A stretch of 5,976 nucleotides of DNA from DAOTZU01 sp034433995 (lineage in GTDB: Bacteria; Chloroflexota; Anaerolineae; UBA1429): positions 1-5,976 of the forward strand of contig DAOTZU010000217.1 of the NCBI GenBank assembly GCA_034433995.1, in the 5' to 3' direction. Shown here one piece after another: positions 1 through 5,187 of this stretch (within the stretch, counting starts at the first letter, position 1; every line of letters begins with the position of its first letter). Under the pieces are notes generated by a model. It did not search any database, was not told where the DNA came from, and was given only the letters and a program-made list of their open reading frames with translations. The position numbers and the translations under genes are program-made.

Positions 1-50
1 CCCCGCCCCCCTTGGCCACTTTTAGGCAAGATGAGGAGCTGCCCTTGTGA
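1..50 (+). other. Possible 3' end of an upstream gene (cut by window edge)
   Basis: Two plus-strand frames are open from the left edge. One ends at TGA 48-50 and leaves 15 bases before the next gene. The other ends at TGA 67-69, which overlaps the ATG at 66-68 in an ATGA arrangement typical of coupled genes. Either could be the tail of the preceding operon gene, but too few codons are visible to identify a protein. No promoter is visible before position 66, which agrees with the next gene being internal to an operon. Confidence 0.25.
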
Positions 51-65
51 AAGGCTGGGAGAGCG

Positions 66-1049
66 ATGAAAACCATCGGGCGAGAACAGCTACTGGCCTG
101 GTTGGAAGAGCTGGCGGGACGCTTCACCCTCATCGGGCCCAAGCTTGTGGGGGAAAAGATGCTCTACAGGCCCGTGCGCCATAGCGCCGAGATCGCCCTG
201 GATTTTAAAAAGACCGATCTCTCCGCCAAAGAGTACTTTCTGCCCCCCACCGAGTCCATCTTGGCCATCAGAAGGGAAAAGGAGGGTTTTCTGATCGAGG
301 AGCCCTCCCTGGATCAGCAACAGGTCATCTTTGGTCTGCGCCCTTGTGACGCCAGGGCCCTGCGGGTGCTCGACGCGCTCCTCATCGCCAAGGAGCCGGC
401 CGATCCCTACTATGCCACACGGCGGGAGAGGACAACCCTCATCGGCCTCGCCTGCCGGGAGATGGGCGCCACATGCTTCTGCACCAGCTTGGGCCTGGCG
501 CCAGATGCACCAGATGACGTGGACTTGATGCTCAGCGAGCTGGATGGCACTTATGCCATCCAGGTGATCACCCCCAAGGGCAAAGCCCTTTTAGGCGCGT
601 TGGCCCTGCAAGAGACGGCGGGCGCCCCGCCCAAGCCGACCGTCCACCCAGACCAAGTGCCCATCTTGCCCGCGGAGGCTTGGCCCGATTATTTTGAGCG
701 CCCCTTTTGGGCGCGCTTGAGCGACCGCTGCTTGAGCTGCCGGCTCTGCGCCTACGTTTGTCCCACCTGTCGCTGCTTTGACATTCGCGATGCCGAGATC
801 TCGCACAAGGAGATCGAGCGCTTGCGCGCTTGGGATAGCTGCATGGCCGAGGGCTACCGGCGGATCGCCGGCGGGCACAACCCCCGGCCGACCAAAATGG
901 AGCGCTTACGCAACCGTTTCTATTGCAAGTTCTGCTACTATCCTGAAGATTTTGGGCCCGTCGCCTGCGTGGGCTGCGGCCGCTGTATTGCCCAATGCCC
1001 GGTCAATGTGGATATCACTGAGGTGCTCCAAGGTTTAGCGGCATTGTGA
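66..1049 (+). CDS. Iron-sulfur (2x[4Fe-4S]) beta subunit of a hydrogenase/sulfur or sulfite reductase, HydB/AsrA-like
   Basis: This 327-residue soluble protein should relay electrons between a flavin subunit and a catalytic subunit in the cytoplasm. It is complete and of normal length for the HydB (sulfhydrogenase beta) and AsrA families. The N-terminal part carries KEYFLPPTE (about 55-63) and GLRPCDARAL (90-99), typical of these families, plus C130, C137 and C139. The C-terminal part has two ferredoxin motifs: C222-x2-C225-x2-C228-x3-C232-P and C301-x2-C304-x2-C307-x3-C311-P. Between them, C235, C237, C259, C287 and C290 could hold a further cluster. The ATG is preceded by GGGAG (57-61). The next gene follows at once and encodes the matching flavoprotein, which supports the assignment. 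HydB and AsrA cannot be separated here because no catalytic subunit is in view. The family is seen in the sequence; the exact partner enzyme is inference. Confidence 0.9.
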   Translation: MKTIGREQLLAWLEELAGRFTLIGPKLVGEKMLYRPVRHSAEIALDFKKTDLSAKEYFLPPTESILAIRREKEGFLIEEPSLDQQQVIFGLRPCDARALRVLDALLIAKEPADPYYATRRERTTLIGLACREMGATCFCTSLGLAPDAPDDVDLMLSELDGTYAIQVITPKGKALLGALALQETAGAPPKPTVHPDQVPILPAEAWPDYFERPFWARLSDRCLSCRLCAYVCPTCRCFDIRDAEISHKEIERLRAWDSCMAEGYRRIAGGHNPRPTKMERLRNRFYCKFCYYPEDFGPVACVGCGRCIAQCPVNVDITEVLQGLAAL

Positions 1050-1053
1050 GGGA
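1048..1053 (+). promoter_or_regulatory. Ribosome binding site that sets the flavoprotein start
   Basis: GAGGGA lies seven bases before ATG 1061-1063 and overlaps the TGA stop (1047-1049) of the preceding gene. This favours ATG 1061 over the in-frame GTG at 1046, which has no comparable site and would add only five residues. The overlap implies coupled translation of the two subunits. Confidence 0.7.
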
Positions 1054-1060
1054 AGTAAAG

Positions 1061-1912
1061 ATGGCTTTGGTGCTGAATCCGTATCGGCCAACCCTCGGTA
1101 CCCTGGTGGGCGTAAAAGACCTGGCCACCGATATCAAGCTGTTCCAAGTGTCGCTTGCCCAACGGCAAGAAGGCAAAGGCGGGTTTCAGTTGTACCCCGC
1201 TTATCGCCCCGGCCAATTTGCGTTCCTCTCCGTCTTTGGGGTAGGAGAGGCGCCTTTCTGCCTGACCTCCACAGCGCAACGCTCCGAAGTCCTAGAGTTC
1301 GCCGTGAACAAGATCGGCACCGTCACCGGTGCCCTGCATCGCCTGGGAGAGGGCGATGTGGTGGGCGTGCGTGGCCCCTTTGGCAACTGGTTCCCCCTGG
1401 AAGAGATGCGCGGCAAGAATATCATCCTCTTGGGCGGGGGCATTGGGGGAGCGCCGTTGCGCCCGGTGATTCACACGGTCCTGGACCATCGGGCAGATTA
1501 TGGCAAGCTGATCATCCTGTGGGCCGCTCGTCTGCCATCCTTGCTCATCTTCAAAGAAGAATTCGCCAGCTGGCGCGCGGCCCCGAACACCGAGCTCCAC
1601 CTCACGGTGGACCAGGCCGATGAGACTTGGAAGGGGAACGTGGGGCTGATCACCGACTTATTAGAGCAAGTGGCCCCCTCCCCCACCAACGCTGTGACCA
1701 TCACCTGCGGCCCGCCCATCATGATCAAGTTTGTGATGCTCACCTTGGCCAAACTCGGTTTCGCCCCCGAACAGATGATGATGACCTTGGAGGCCAAGAT
1801 GAAATGCGGCCTGGGCAAGTGCGGTCGGTGCAACCTGGGAGAAAAGTATGTCTGCACCGATGGCCCTGTCTTTAGTTACGCCCAAGTGCGCAATTTCCTG
1901 GAAAGCTACTGA
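1061..1912 (+). CDS. FAD/NAD(P)-binding oxidoreductase subunit with [2Fe-2S] site, HydG/AsrB-like
   Basis: This 283-residue ferredoxin-reductase-type flavoprotein should exchange electrons between NAD(P)H and its iron-sulfur partner. The FAD-binding barrel (about 10-110) shows RPGQF at 49-53 and PFCLTS at 65-70, where many relatives have a serine instead of the cysteine. The nucleotide-binding domain starts with GGGIGGAPLRP (125-135) and has CGPPIM near its end. The C-terminal loop C249-x4-C254-x2-C257-x7-C265 is the [2Fe-2S] site typical of the HydG, AsrB and dihydroorotate dehydrogenase PyrK group. Its place directly after the iron-sulfur subunit matches the hydBG and asrAB order. In archaeal hydBGDA operons the NiFe subunits follow, but here a noncoding stretch and terminator follow, so the catalytic genes must be upstream or elsewhere. 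PyrK is a less likely alternative because of the partner gene. Confidence 0.9.
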   Translation: MALVLNPYRPTLGTLVGVKDLATDIKLFQVSLAQRQEGKGGFQLYPAYRPGQFAFLSVFGVGEAPFCLTSTAQRSEVLEFAVNKIGTVTGALHRLGEGDVVGVRGPFGNWFPLEEMRGKNIILLGGGIGGAPLRPVIHTVLDHRADYGKLIILWAARLPSLLIFKEEFASWRAAPNTELHLTVDQADETWKGNVGLITDLLEQVAPSPTNAVTITCGPPIMIKFVMLTLAKLGFAPEQMMMTLEAKMKCGLGKCGRCNLGEKYVCTDGPVFSYAQVRNFLESY

Positions 1913-1921
1913 TCTTCCAGG
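1897..1921 (+). other. Stem-loop across the flavoprotein stop codon
   Basis: CCTGGAA (1897-1903) and TTCCAGG (1915-1921) form a perfect 7-base-pair stem with an 11-base loop containing the TGA stop (1910-1912). There is no T-run after it, so it is not an intrinsic terminator by itself. It may protect the mRNA 3' end or be chance. Confidence 0.4.
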
Positions 1922-2057
1922 GCGGAACGCGGGAAGAGGTCCAGGACGTGCTGCCTGCCGCTGGCCTGAGACCGAGCTTGAGCCGCCGGAGCAACACCTC
2001 TGGCAAGGGATCCGGCGCGCGAGGGCGGGCGTTGTGGTCAAGGGACGCGCTCGGTGC
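1922..2057. other. GC-rich noncoding stretch between the redox operon and the terminator
   Basis: I see no convincing gene here. The frames crossing it have no family signature and no ribosome binding site. It would form a long 3' untranslated region for the redox operon. Short distant inverted repeats occur (for example ACCGAG 1972-1977 with CTCGGT 2050-2055), but none makes a compelling structure. Confidence 0.45.
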
Positions 2058-2099
2058 AAAAAAGTGGGGCAGCCTGTTCAACATGGTTGCCCCACTTTT
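2058..2099. terminator. Bidirectional intrinsic terminator
   Basis: AAAAGTGGGGCA (2060-2071) and TGCCCCACTTTT (2088-2099) form a perfect 12-base-pair stem around a 16-base loop. On the minus strand the hairpin is followed by six Ts (complement of A 2058-2063), a good terminator for the tRNA transcript. On the plus strand the stem ends in TTTT and is soon followed by a second short T-run, so it can also end the redox operon. It lies between two converging transcription units, as expected for a shared terminator. Confidence 0.85.
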
Positions 2100-2110
2100 C
2101 ACTTTTCAGG

Positions 2111-2201
2111 CGGGGAGGCAGGGATTCGAACCCTGGGTAGAGTTTAAAAGCCCTACAACCACTTAGCAGGCGGTCCCGATCGACCTCTCCGGCACCTCCC
2201 C
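2111..2201 (-). tRNA. tRNA-Ser (anticodon GCU)
   Basis: Read on the minus strand, this gives a full 91-base class II cloverleaf. The acceptor stem is GGGGAGG with CCTCCCC and a G discriminator. The anticodon stem ACCGC/GTGGT holds the loop CTGCTAA, so the anticodon is GCT (reads AGC/AGU). The long variable arm pairs GTAGGG with CTCTAC, and the T arm is CAGGG-TTCGAAT-CCCTG. The long variable arm and G discriminator are serine features. The 3' CCA is not encoded (CCT follows), so it must be added after transcription. It is second in a two-tRNA transcript and sits just before the terminator hairpin. Confidence 0.97.
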
Positions 2202-2225
2202 AGGAGACTATGACGTTGGTCAAGG

Positions 2226-2308
2226 CGGAGGGAGAGGGATTCGAACCCCCGGATCTTGCGATCAACGGTTTTCAAGACCGCCGCAATAAACCGCTCTGCC
2301 ATCCCTCC
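2226..2308 (-). tRNA. tRNA-Ser (anticodon UGA)
   Basis: On the minus strand this forms an 83-base class II tRNA. The acceptor stem is GGAGGGA with TCCCTCC and a G discriminator. The short D stem pairs GCA with TGC. The anticodon stem GCGGT/ACCGT has loop CTTGAAA, giving anticodon TGA (reads UCA and possibly other UCN codons). The variable arm is a compact GATC-GCAA-GATC hairpin closed by a GNRA-type tetraloop. The T arm is GGGGG-TTCGAAT-CCCTC with one G-T pair. No CCA is encoded. It lies 24 bases ahead of tRNA-Ser(GCU) in the same transcript. Confidence 0.97.
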
Positions 2309-2316
2309 TCAAGGCC

Positions 2317-2335
2317 GGATGGCACCTCTCCATCC
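2317..2335 (-). other. Hairpin in the tRNA precursor leader
   Basis: GGATGG (2317-2322) and CCATCC (2330-2335) form a perfect 6-base-pair stem with a 7-base loop, inside the roughly 30-base leader between the tRNA promoter and tRNA-Ser(UGA). It ends eight bases before the mature 5' end, so it could influence RNase P access. It is short and may be incidental. Confidence 0.45.
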
Positions 2336-2346
2336 CGACGGCTGCC

Positions 2347-2375
2347 AGTATAGCAGAGAGGGGAAGGTTTGTCAA
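2347..2375 (-). promoter_or_regulatory. Sigma-70 type promoter of the tRNA-Ser pair
   Basis: On the minus strand there is a perfect -35 box TTGACA (2375-2370), a 17-base spacer, and a -10 box TATACT (2352-2347) that differs from consensus by one base. The predicted start of transcription is near 2340, about 30 bases before tRNA-Ser(UGA). The TGA inside the -35 box is the stop codon of the PA14 gene, so the coding end and the promoter share bases. Confidence 0.88.
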
Positions 2376-4096
2376 TCCAGCCATCCTGCAAACACCGCGC
2401 CCCGCCCCAAGGGCAATTTGCGGCTCAGGGTGTTGGGATTGAGGCGCTCCCAGCGGAAAAAGAGGGCCGCGCCGCCGGTCTGCTCGAAATATTCCACCCG
2501 GAAGGTGTGGCTCCCCCCTGCCAGTTCCACGTCGCGGGTCAACAGCCGCCGGATCCCCTCGGTCCAGGCATCCAAGATCAGCCGGTCATCCACATACACC
2601 CGCGCGCCATCATCCACCACCACGTAAAAGCGATAGCTGCCGGCGGGCAATTCCACTGTGCGGGTGAAACGGGCCGCAAAGTAATCCCGGTTCACCTTGT
2701 GATCGGGCGAACCCTCACGCCAATCGAAGGCGATCTCGTCCTCGTTGCGCACCACCCGTGGCGCGCCGGCAAGGTCGGTATTGTTATAGTATTCCGCCCG
2801 CCAAGCGGTGATCACCGGCGTAGGTTTGGGCGGCTCCTGCTCGCGCTGCCAGCTCAGGCGCACCAGGGCCGTGCCGGCCAGCTCGAAATACTCCACCACC
2901 ACATCGTGATCGCCGGTCCAGATCTGCTGCCGGACCGTATCCACGCCGTAACCTCCACGCCAGCGGTCAATGACCAAGTTTCCCGCCACCCAGAGCCGCA
3001 CGCCGTCATCGGCCTCCAGGCGAAAGGTATAGATCCCCTCCTCAAAGTGGATCCGCCGCGACCACCGCGCCGAGAAATAATCCGCCGGCACCGGTGCAGC
3101 GGGGGCGCCATAGCCCCAGTCGAAATGTACCTCGCGGTCGTTGCGCACAAGCACCGGCGCGCCCTGCAGCTCGGGATTCCCGTAATATTCCCCGCGCCAA
3201 TCGGTGATGGTCACCGGCCAAGGCGTCCAGGTGGGAAGGGGCGTAGGGCACGCGGTCGGCGTCGGCGCGGCGGTGGGCAGCTCGGTCGGCGTGGGTTGGG
3301 CCGTAGGGGCGGCGGTGGGCGAAGCTTGGGCCTGCTTCACCGCCCGCACCAGGTCTTGCTGATTGGTGCGATATTCATAGCGCGTGCCGTTCGCCTCCAG
3401 GATGATGCGATAGCCGGGGGTGAGCACCTGGGCACAAAAGACGCCCTCCTCGGCGATCCCCAGGCAGGCGTCGGGCCAGGTGGTCGCCTCCACCGCCACA
3501 GTGCGGATGGCATCGGGCGAGATGCCCAACCGCCGGGCCAGGTCCAGCCGCGCCTGGGCCACAAGCTCGGCCCGCTGCTCCTCCGTGAGGAGACGGGCAT
3601 AGATGGCGCTCACCCACCGCGCCACCTCCGCCTGCTCCTCCGCGGTGGGCACCCGCGCGCCCCGCCCCACAAAGCTCAGACGCACGGTCATGTTATCGGG
3701 GCCGCCGGGGTTATCCTGCCGCGTGAACTCGAAAGAGGTATAACGGGCCACGTACACCCAATAGGCACGCAGCTCCTCGGCGGTCAGCTCGGCGAACCGC
3801 AGCCCCGTGCCGCAGCGGCCATAGTGCAGCGCGATCTTGTCGTCAATGGTAAGCACATCACAGAAGCCGGCGATGCCACCCTCGCGCCGCCAGGTGAGGG
3901 AAGGCTCCGCAGGCAGCGGCGTGGGCGCCGGCGTGGCCGAAGGCGGCACCATCGGCGTGGGCCTGGCCGTCGGTGAGGGGGTGATCTGGGGAGTGTCCTG
4001 GTTGGCGCTCAAGTGCTCCAAAGGCTTGAGCAAGACCACACCCATCAAGATCAGCGCAACGCCAAATCCCCAAAAGAACCATAACCATTTGGGCAT
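2372..4096 (-). CDS. Membrane-anchored or exported protein with two PA14 domains
   Basis: The predicted product has 574 residues. Residues 3-24 form a hydrophobic signal or anchor segment. A Thr/Pro-rich linker follows (35-65), then a region with GGIAGFCDVL at 73-82 and DNPGGPDNMTVRLSF at 128-142. Next is a unit at about 183-245 with WPDACLG and a paired C211/C221, ending in LTPGYRIILEANGTRYEYRT, a pattern I recognise from other Chloroflexota and cyanobacterial exported proteins but cannot name. A second Thr/Pro linker (258-293) leads to two PA14 domains (298-417 and 430-550), each with GEYY/AEYY, DYFxARW/F, DDGxRxxV and VEYFE motifs. PA14 domains often bind carbohydrate or the cell surface. 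The start is ATG 4096, with AGGAGG six bases upstream; an in-frame ATG at 4120 has no such site. A weak signal peptidase site may lie near A31. It is downstream of lepB on the same strand. Substrate and function are unknown. Confidence 0.88.
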   Translation of the reverse strand: MPKWLWFFWGFGVALILMGVVLLKPLEHLSANQDTPQITPSPTARPTPMVPPSATPAPTPLPAEPSLTWRREGGIAGFCDVLTIDDKIALHYGRCGTGLRFAELTAEELRAYWVYVARYTSFEFTRQDNPGGPDNMTVRLSFVGRGARVPTAEEQAEVARWVSAIYARLLTEEQRAELVAQARLDLARRLGISPDAIRTVAVEATTWPDACLGIAEEGVFCAQVLTPGYRIILEANGTRYEYRTNQQDLVRAVKQAQASPTAAPTAQPTPTELPTAAPTPTACPTPLPTWTPWPVTITDWRGEYYGNPELQGAPVLVRNDREVHFDWGYGAPAAPVPADYFSARWSRRIHFEEGIYTFRLEADDGVRLWVAGNLVIDRWRGGYGVDTVRQQIWTGDHDVVVEYFELAGTALVRLSWQREQEPPKPTPVITAWRAEYYNNTDLAGAPRVVRNEDEIAFDWREGSPDHKVNRDYFAARFTRTVELPAGSYRFYVVVDDGARVYVDDRLILDAWTEGIRRLLTRDVELAGGSHTFRVEYFEQTGGAALFFRWERLNPNTLSRKLPLGRGAVFAGWLD

Positions 4097-4098
4097 CG

Positions 4099-4179
4099 AA
4101 AACCTCCTCGGGTCCGCCATTCCGGACCTCGTTGGCAGCTTCGTTTACCAGCATCCATTGGACGCCAGAAGGAGGTTTT
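4099..4179 (-). promoter_or_regulatory. Candidate Shine-Dalgarno-sequestering leader of the PA14 gene
   Basis: In the minus-strand transcript AAAACCTCCT (4179-4170) is the exact complement of AGGAGGTTTT (4108-4099), which contains the ribosome binding site of the PA14 gene (AGGAGG 4108-4103, six bases from ATG 4096). Pairing would hide the site in a 10-base-pair stem enclosing 61 bases, and those bases hold a second hairpin (4111-4128). The upstream arm begins about 15 bases after the lepB stop. No known riboswitch class was recognised. The repeat is seen directly; regulation is inference. Confidence 0.5.
4111..4128 (-). other. Hairpin next to the PA14 gene ribosome binding site
   Basis: GGTCCG (4111-4116) and CGGACC (4123-4128) form a perfect 6-base-pair stem with a 6-base loop, two bases upstream of the AGGAGG site on the minus strand. 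It is nested within the larger 10-base inverted repeat, and stacked pairing of the two is possible. Confidence 0.55.
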
Positions 4180-4194
4180 TGGTTCCCTGAGGGC

Positions 4195-4755
4195 TCAGCG
4201 CACGAGGCCGATCTCGGAAGGGGGCCAATAGCGCAACCAGGCGCGGCCGATGATGTGGGAGTAGGGCACCATGCCGAAATAGCGCGAATCGTTGCTCGCC
4301 CCACGGTTATCGCCCAAGACAAAGACATGCTCTTCGGGGACGATCTGCGGCGCCATATTGCCCAGCGTGCTCTGGTTCAGGTAGGGCTCCACCAGGGGTT
4401 GGCCGTCGATGTACACGCTCCCACCTTTGATCTCCACCGTCTCGCCGGGCAGGCCGATGACGCGCTTGATGAGGGGATCCGTGTGGCGTTCGGGCAGCTC
4501 GATGACGATGATCTCCCCGCGCCGGGGCTCGCGGAAACGGTAGGAGAGAAGGTCCAAGATCACCCGCTCGTTCTCATGGAGGTTGGGCTCCATGCTTTGC
4601 CCATGCACGGTGCGCGGTTGGGCCAGGAACAGATTGATGACCAAAACGATGGCCAAGGCCGGCAAGATCGTATCCAGCAGCTCGCGCCACCAGGCTTTGG
4701 GATAACTTGCGGGTTGGGCCGGAGGTAGCTCCGACGCGGATGGCTGGGAATCCAT
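4195..4755 (-). CDS. lepB: Signal peptidase I
   Basis: This 186-residue membrane-bound serine protease removes signal peptides from exported proteins on the outer face of the cytoplasmic membrane. After a short Pro-rich cytoplasmic N-terminus, one membrane segment covers about residues 26-46. The nucleophile is Ser54 in GQSMEPNL and the general base is Lys97 in DPLIKRVIGLPGE. The family box GDNRGASNDSR (148-158) and the closing RAWLRYWP are intact. The length matches the compact Bacillus-type enzymes rather than the longer two-segment E. coli enzyme. ATG 4755 is chosen because the next in-frame ATG (4791) lies inside the -10 box of a good promoter; a GAGG ten bases upstream is a modest ribosome site. 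Its neighbour on the same strand is an exported PA14 protein that could be a substrate. Confidence 0.96.
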   Translation of the reverse strand: MDSQPSASELPPAQPASYPKAWWRELLDTILPALAIVLVINLFLAQPRTVHGQSMEPNLHENERVILDLLSYRFREPRRGEIIVIELPERHTDPLIKRVIGLPGETVEIKGGSVYIDGQPLVEPYLNQSTLGNMAPQIVPEEHVFVLGDNRGASNDSRYFGMVPYSHIIGRAWLRYWPPSEIGLVR

Positions 4756-4789
4756 GATGAGACAACCTCGATGTGCGTGCGTTGAGCGC

Positions 4790-4817
4790 ATTGTAGACAA
4801 AAGCGCCGGCTTGGCAA
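4790..4817 (-). promoter_or_regulatory. Sigma-70 type promoter of lepB
   Basis: On the minus strand TTGCCA (4817-4812, five of six consensus bases) is separated by 16 bases from TACAAT (4795-4790, five of six). Transcription should begin near 4783, giving a leader of about 28 bases before ATG 4755. It also argues against a longer LepB N-terminus. Confidence 0.72.
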
Positions 4818-4827
4818 AAGTCCCCAT

Positions 4828-4859
4828 GCCGCAACTCGGCGCCCTGTGCGGCGTATAAA
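4828..4859 (+). promoter_or_regulatory. Possible promoter and operator of the DUF4342 gene
   Basis: TATAAA at 4854-4859 is a good -10-like box 43 bases before the DUF4342 start, but no convincing -35 box lies 16-18 bases upstream. In that place is a perfect dyad: GCCGCA (4828-4833) and TGCGGC (4847-4852), 19 bases apart start to start, with the palindrome GGCGCC (4838-4843) between. The weak -35 plus a dyad would suit a regulator-controlled promoter; this is inference. Confidence 0.4.
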
Positions 4860-4902
4860 AAAGTGGATGCCCCTCATCTCTGGAGATACGGAAAGGAGCC
4901 TT

Positions 4903-5160
4903 ATGGCCGAAGAGCAAAACGTCAAACGTGAAGAGTTCAAGGTCTCTGGATCCGAGCTGGTGGAGAAAATCAAAGCGCTGGTCCACGAGGGCAACATTCG
5001 CCGCATCGTCATCAAACAGGATGGCCAGACGGTGATGGAGCTGCCCCTGACCATCGCCGCCGTGGGCGTCATCCTGGCGCCGGTGCTGGCCGCCGTGGGC
5101 GCCTTTGCCGCCCTGGCCAGCAATTGCTCCATCGTGGTGGAAAGGATCGTGGAGGAGTAA
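4903..5160 (+). CDS. DUF4342 family small protein
   Basis: This 85-residue protein has an acidic/basic N-terminal part with FKVSGSELVEKIKALVHEGNIRRIVIKQDG (about 11-40), then MELPLTI leading into a hydrophobic Ala/Val/Gly stretch (about 48-71) that could cross or lie on a membrane, and a short end NCSIVVERIVEE. This layout matches DUF4342 proteins, which are small, widespread in Firmicutes and Chloroflexota and have no established function to my knowledge. ATG 4903 is supported by AAAGGAG (4892-4898) just upstream; a longer reading from GTG 4846 would start before the likely -10 box. It is divergent from lepB and convergent with larA, so it is probably a single-gene unit. Confidence 0.9.
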   Translation: MAEEQNVKREEFKVSGSELVEKIKALVHEGNIRRIVIKQDGQTVMELPLTIAAVGVILAPVLAAVGAFAALASNCSIVVERIVEE

Positions 5161-5164
5161 CCCC

Positions 5165-5187
5165 CTGCGCCGGCCTCGTTAGCGCAG
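5165..5187. terminator. Hairpin between convergent DUF4342 and larA ends
   Basis: CTGCGC (5165-5170) and GCGCAG (5182-5187) form a perfect 6-base-pair GC-rich stem with an 11-base loop. It lies across the end of larA (stop 5179-5181) and just after the DUF4342 stop (5158-5160). No T-run follows on either strand, so it is a weak or factor-dependent terminator at best. Confidence 0.4.

Noticed and set aside
1848..2166. Small plus-strand frames covering 1848-2166
   Set aside because: They run through the terminator hairpin and into the tRNA genes and show no protein family pattern.
2109..2310. tRNA genes as an integration (att) site of a mobile element
   Set aside because: No integrase, no repeated tRNA 3' end and no foreign-looking gene was seen nearby.
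3235..3320. Repetitive GGCGGTGGGC-like DNA that could be a tandem repeat element
   Set aside because: It encodes the Thr/Pro/Ala-rich linker of the PA14 protein; the repetitiveness is explained by low-complexity coding.
2369..3976. A 535-codon open frame on the plus strand, opposite the PA14 gene
   Set aside because: It is an antisense shadow in GC-rich DNA. Its translation is low-complexity Arg/Gly/His-rich with no family signature, while the minus strand encodes clear PA14 domains over the same bases.
4097..4120. Start of the PA14 protein at ATG 4120
   Set aside because: AGGAGG six bases before ATG 4096 is a far better site, and the extra eight residues would put charged residues ahead of a normal signal or anchor segment.
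4181..4197. Small CCCTCAGGG hairpin just after the lepB stop as a terminator
   Set aside because: Three base pairs with a three-base loop and only a following A-rich stretch on the transcript; too weak to call.
4756..4986. A longer N-terminus for LepB reaching upstream of 4755
   Set aside because: The extension crosses a good promoter (TTGCCA/TACAAT) and the DUF4342 gene, and adds residues with no family match.
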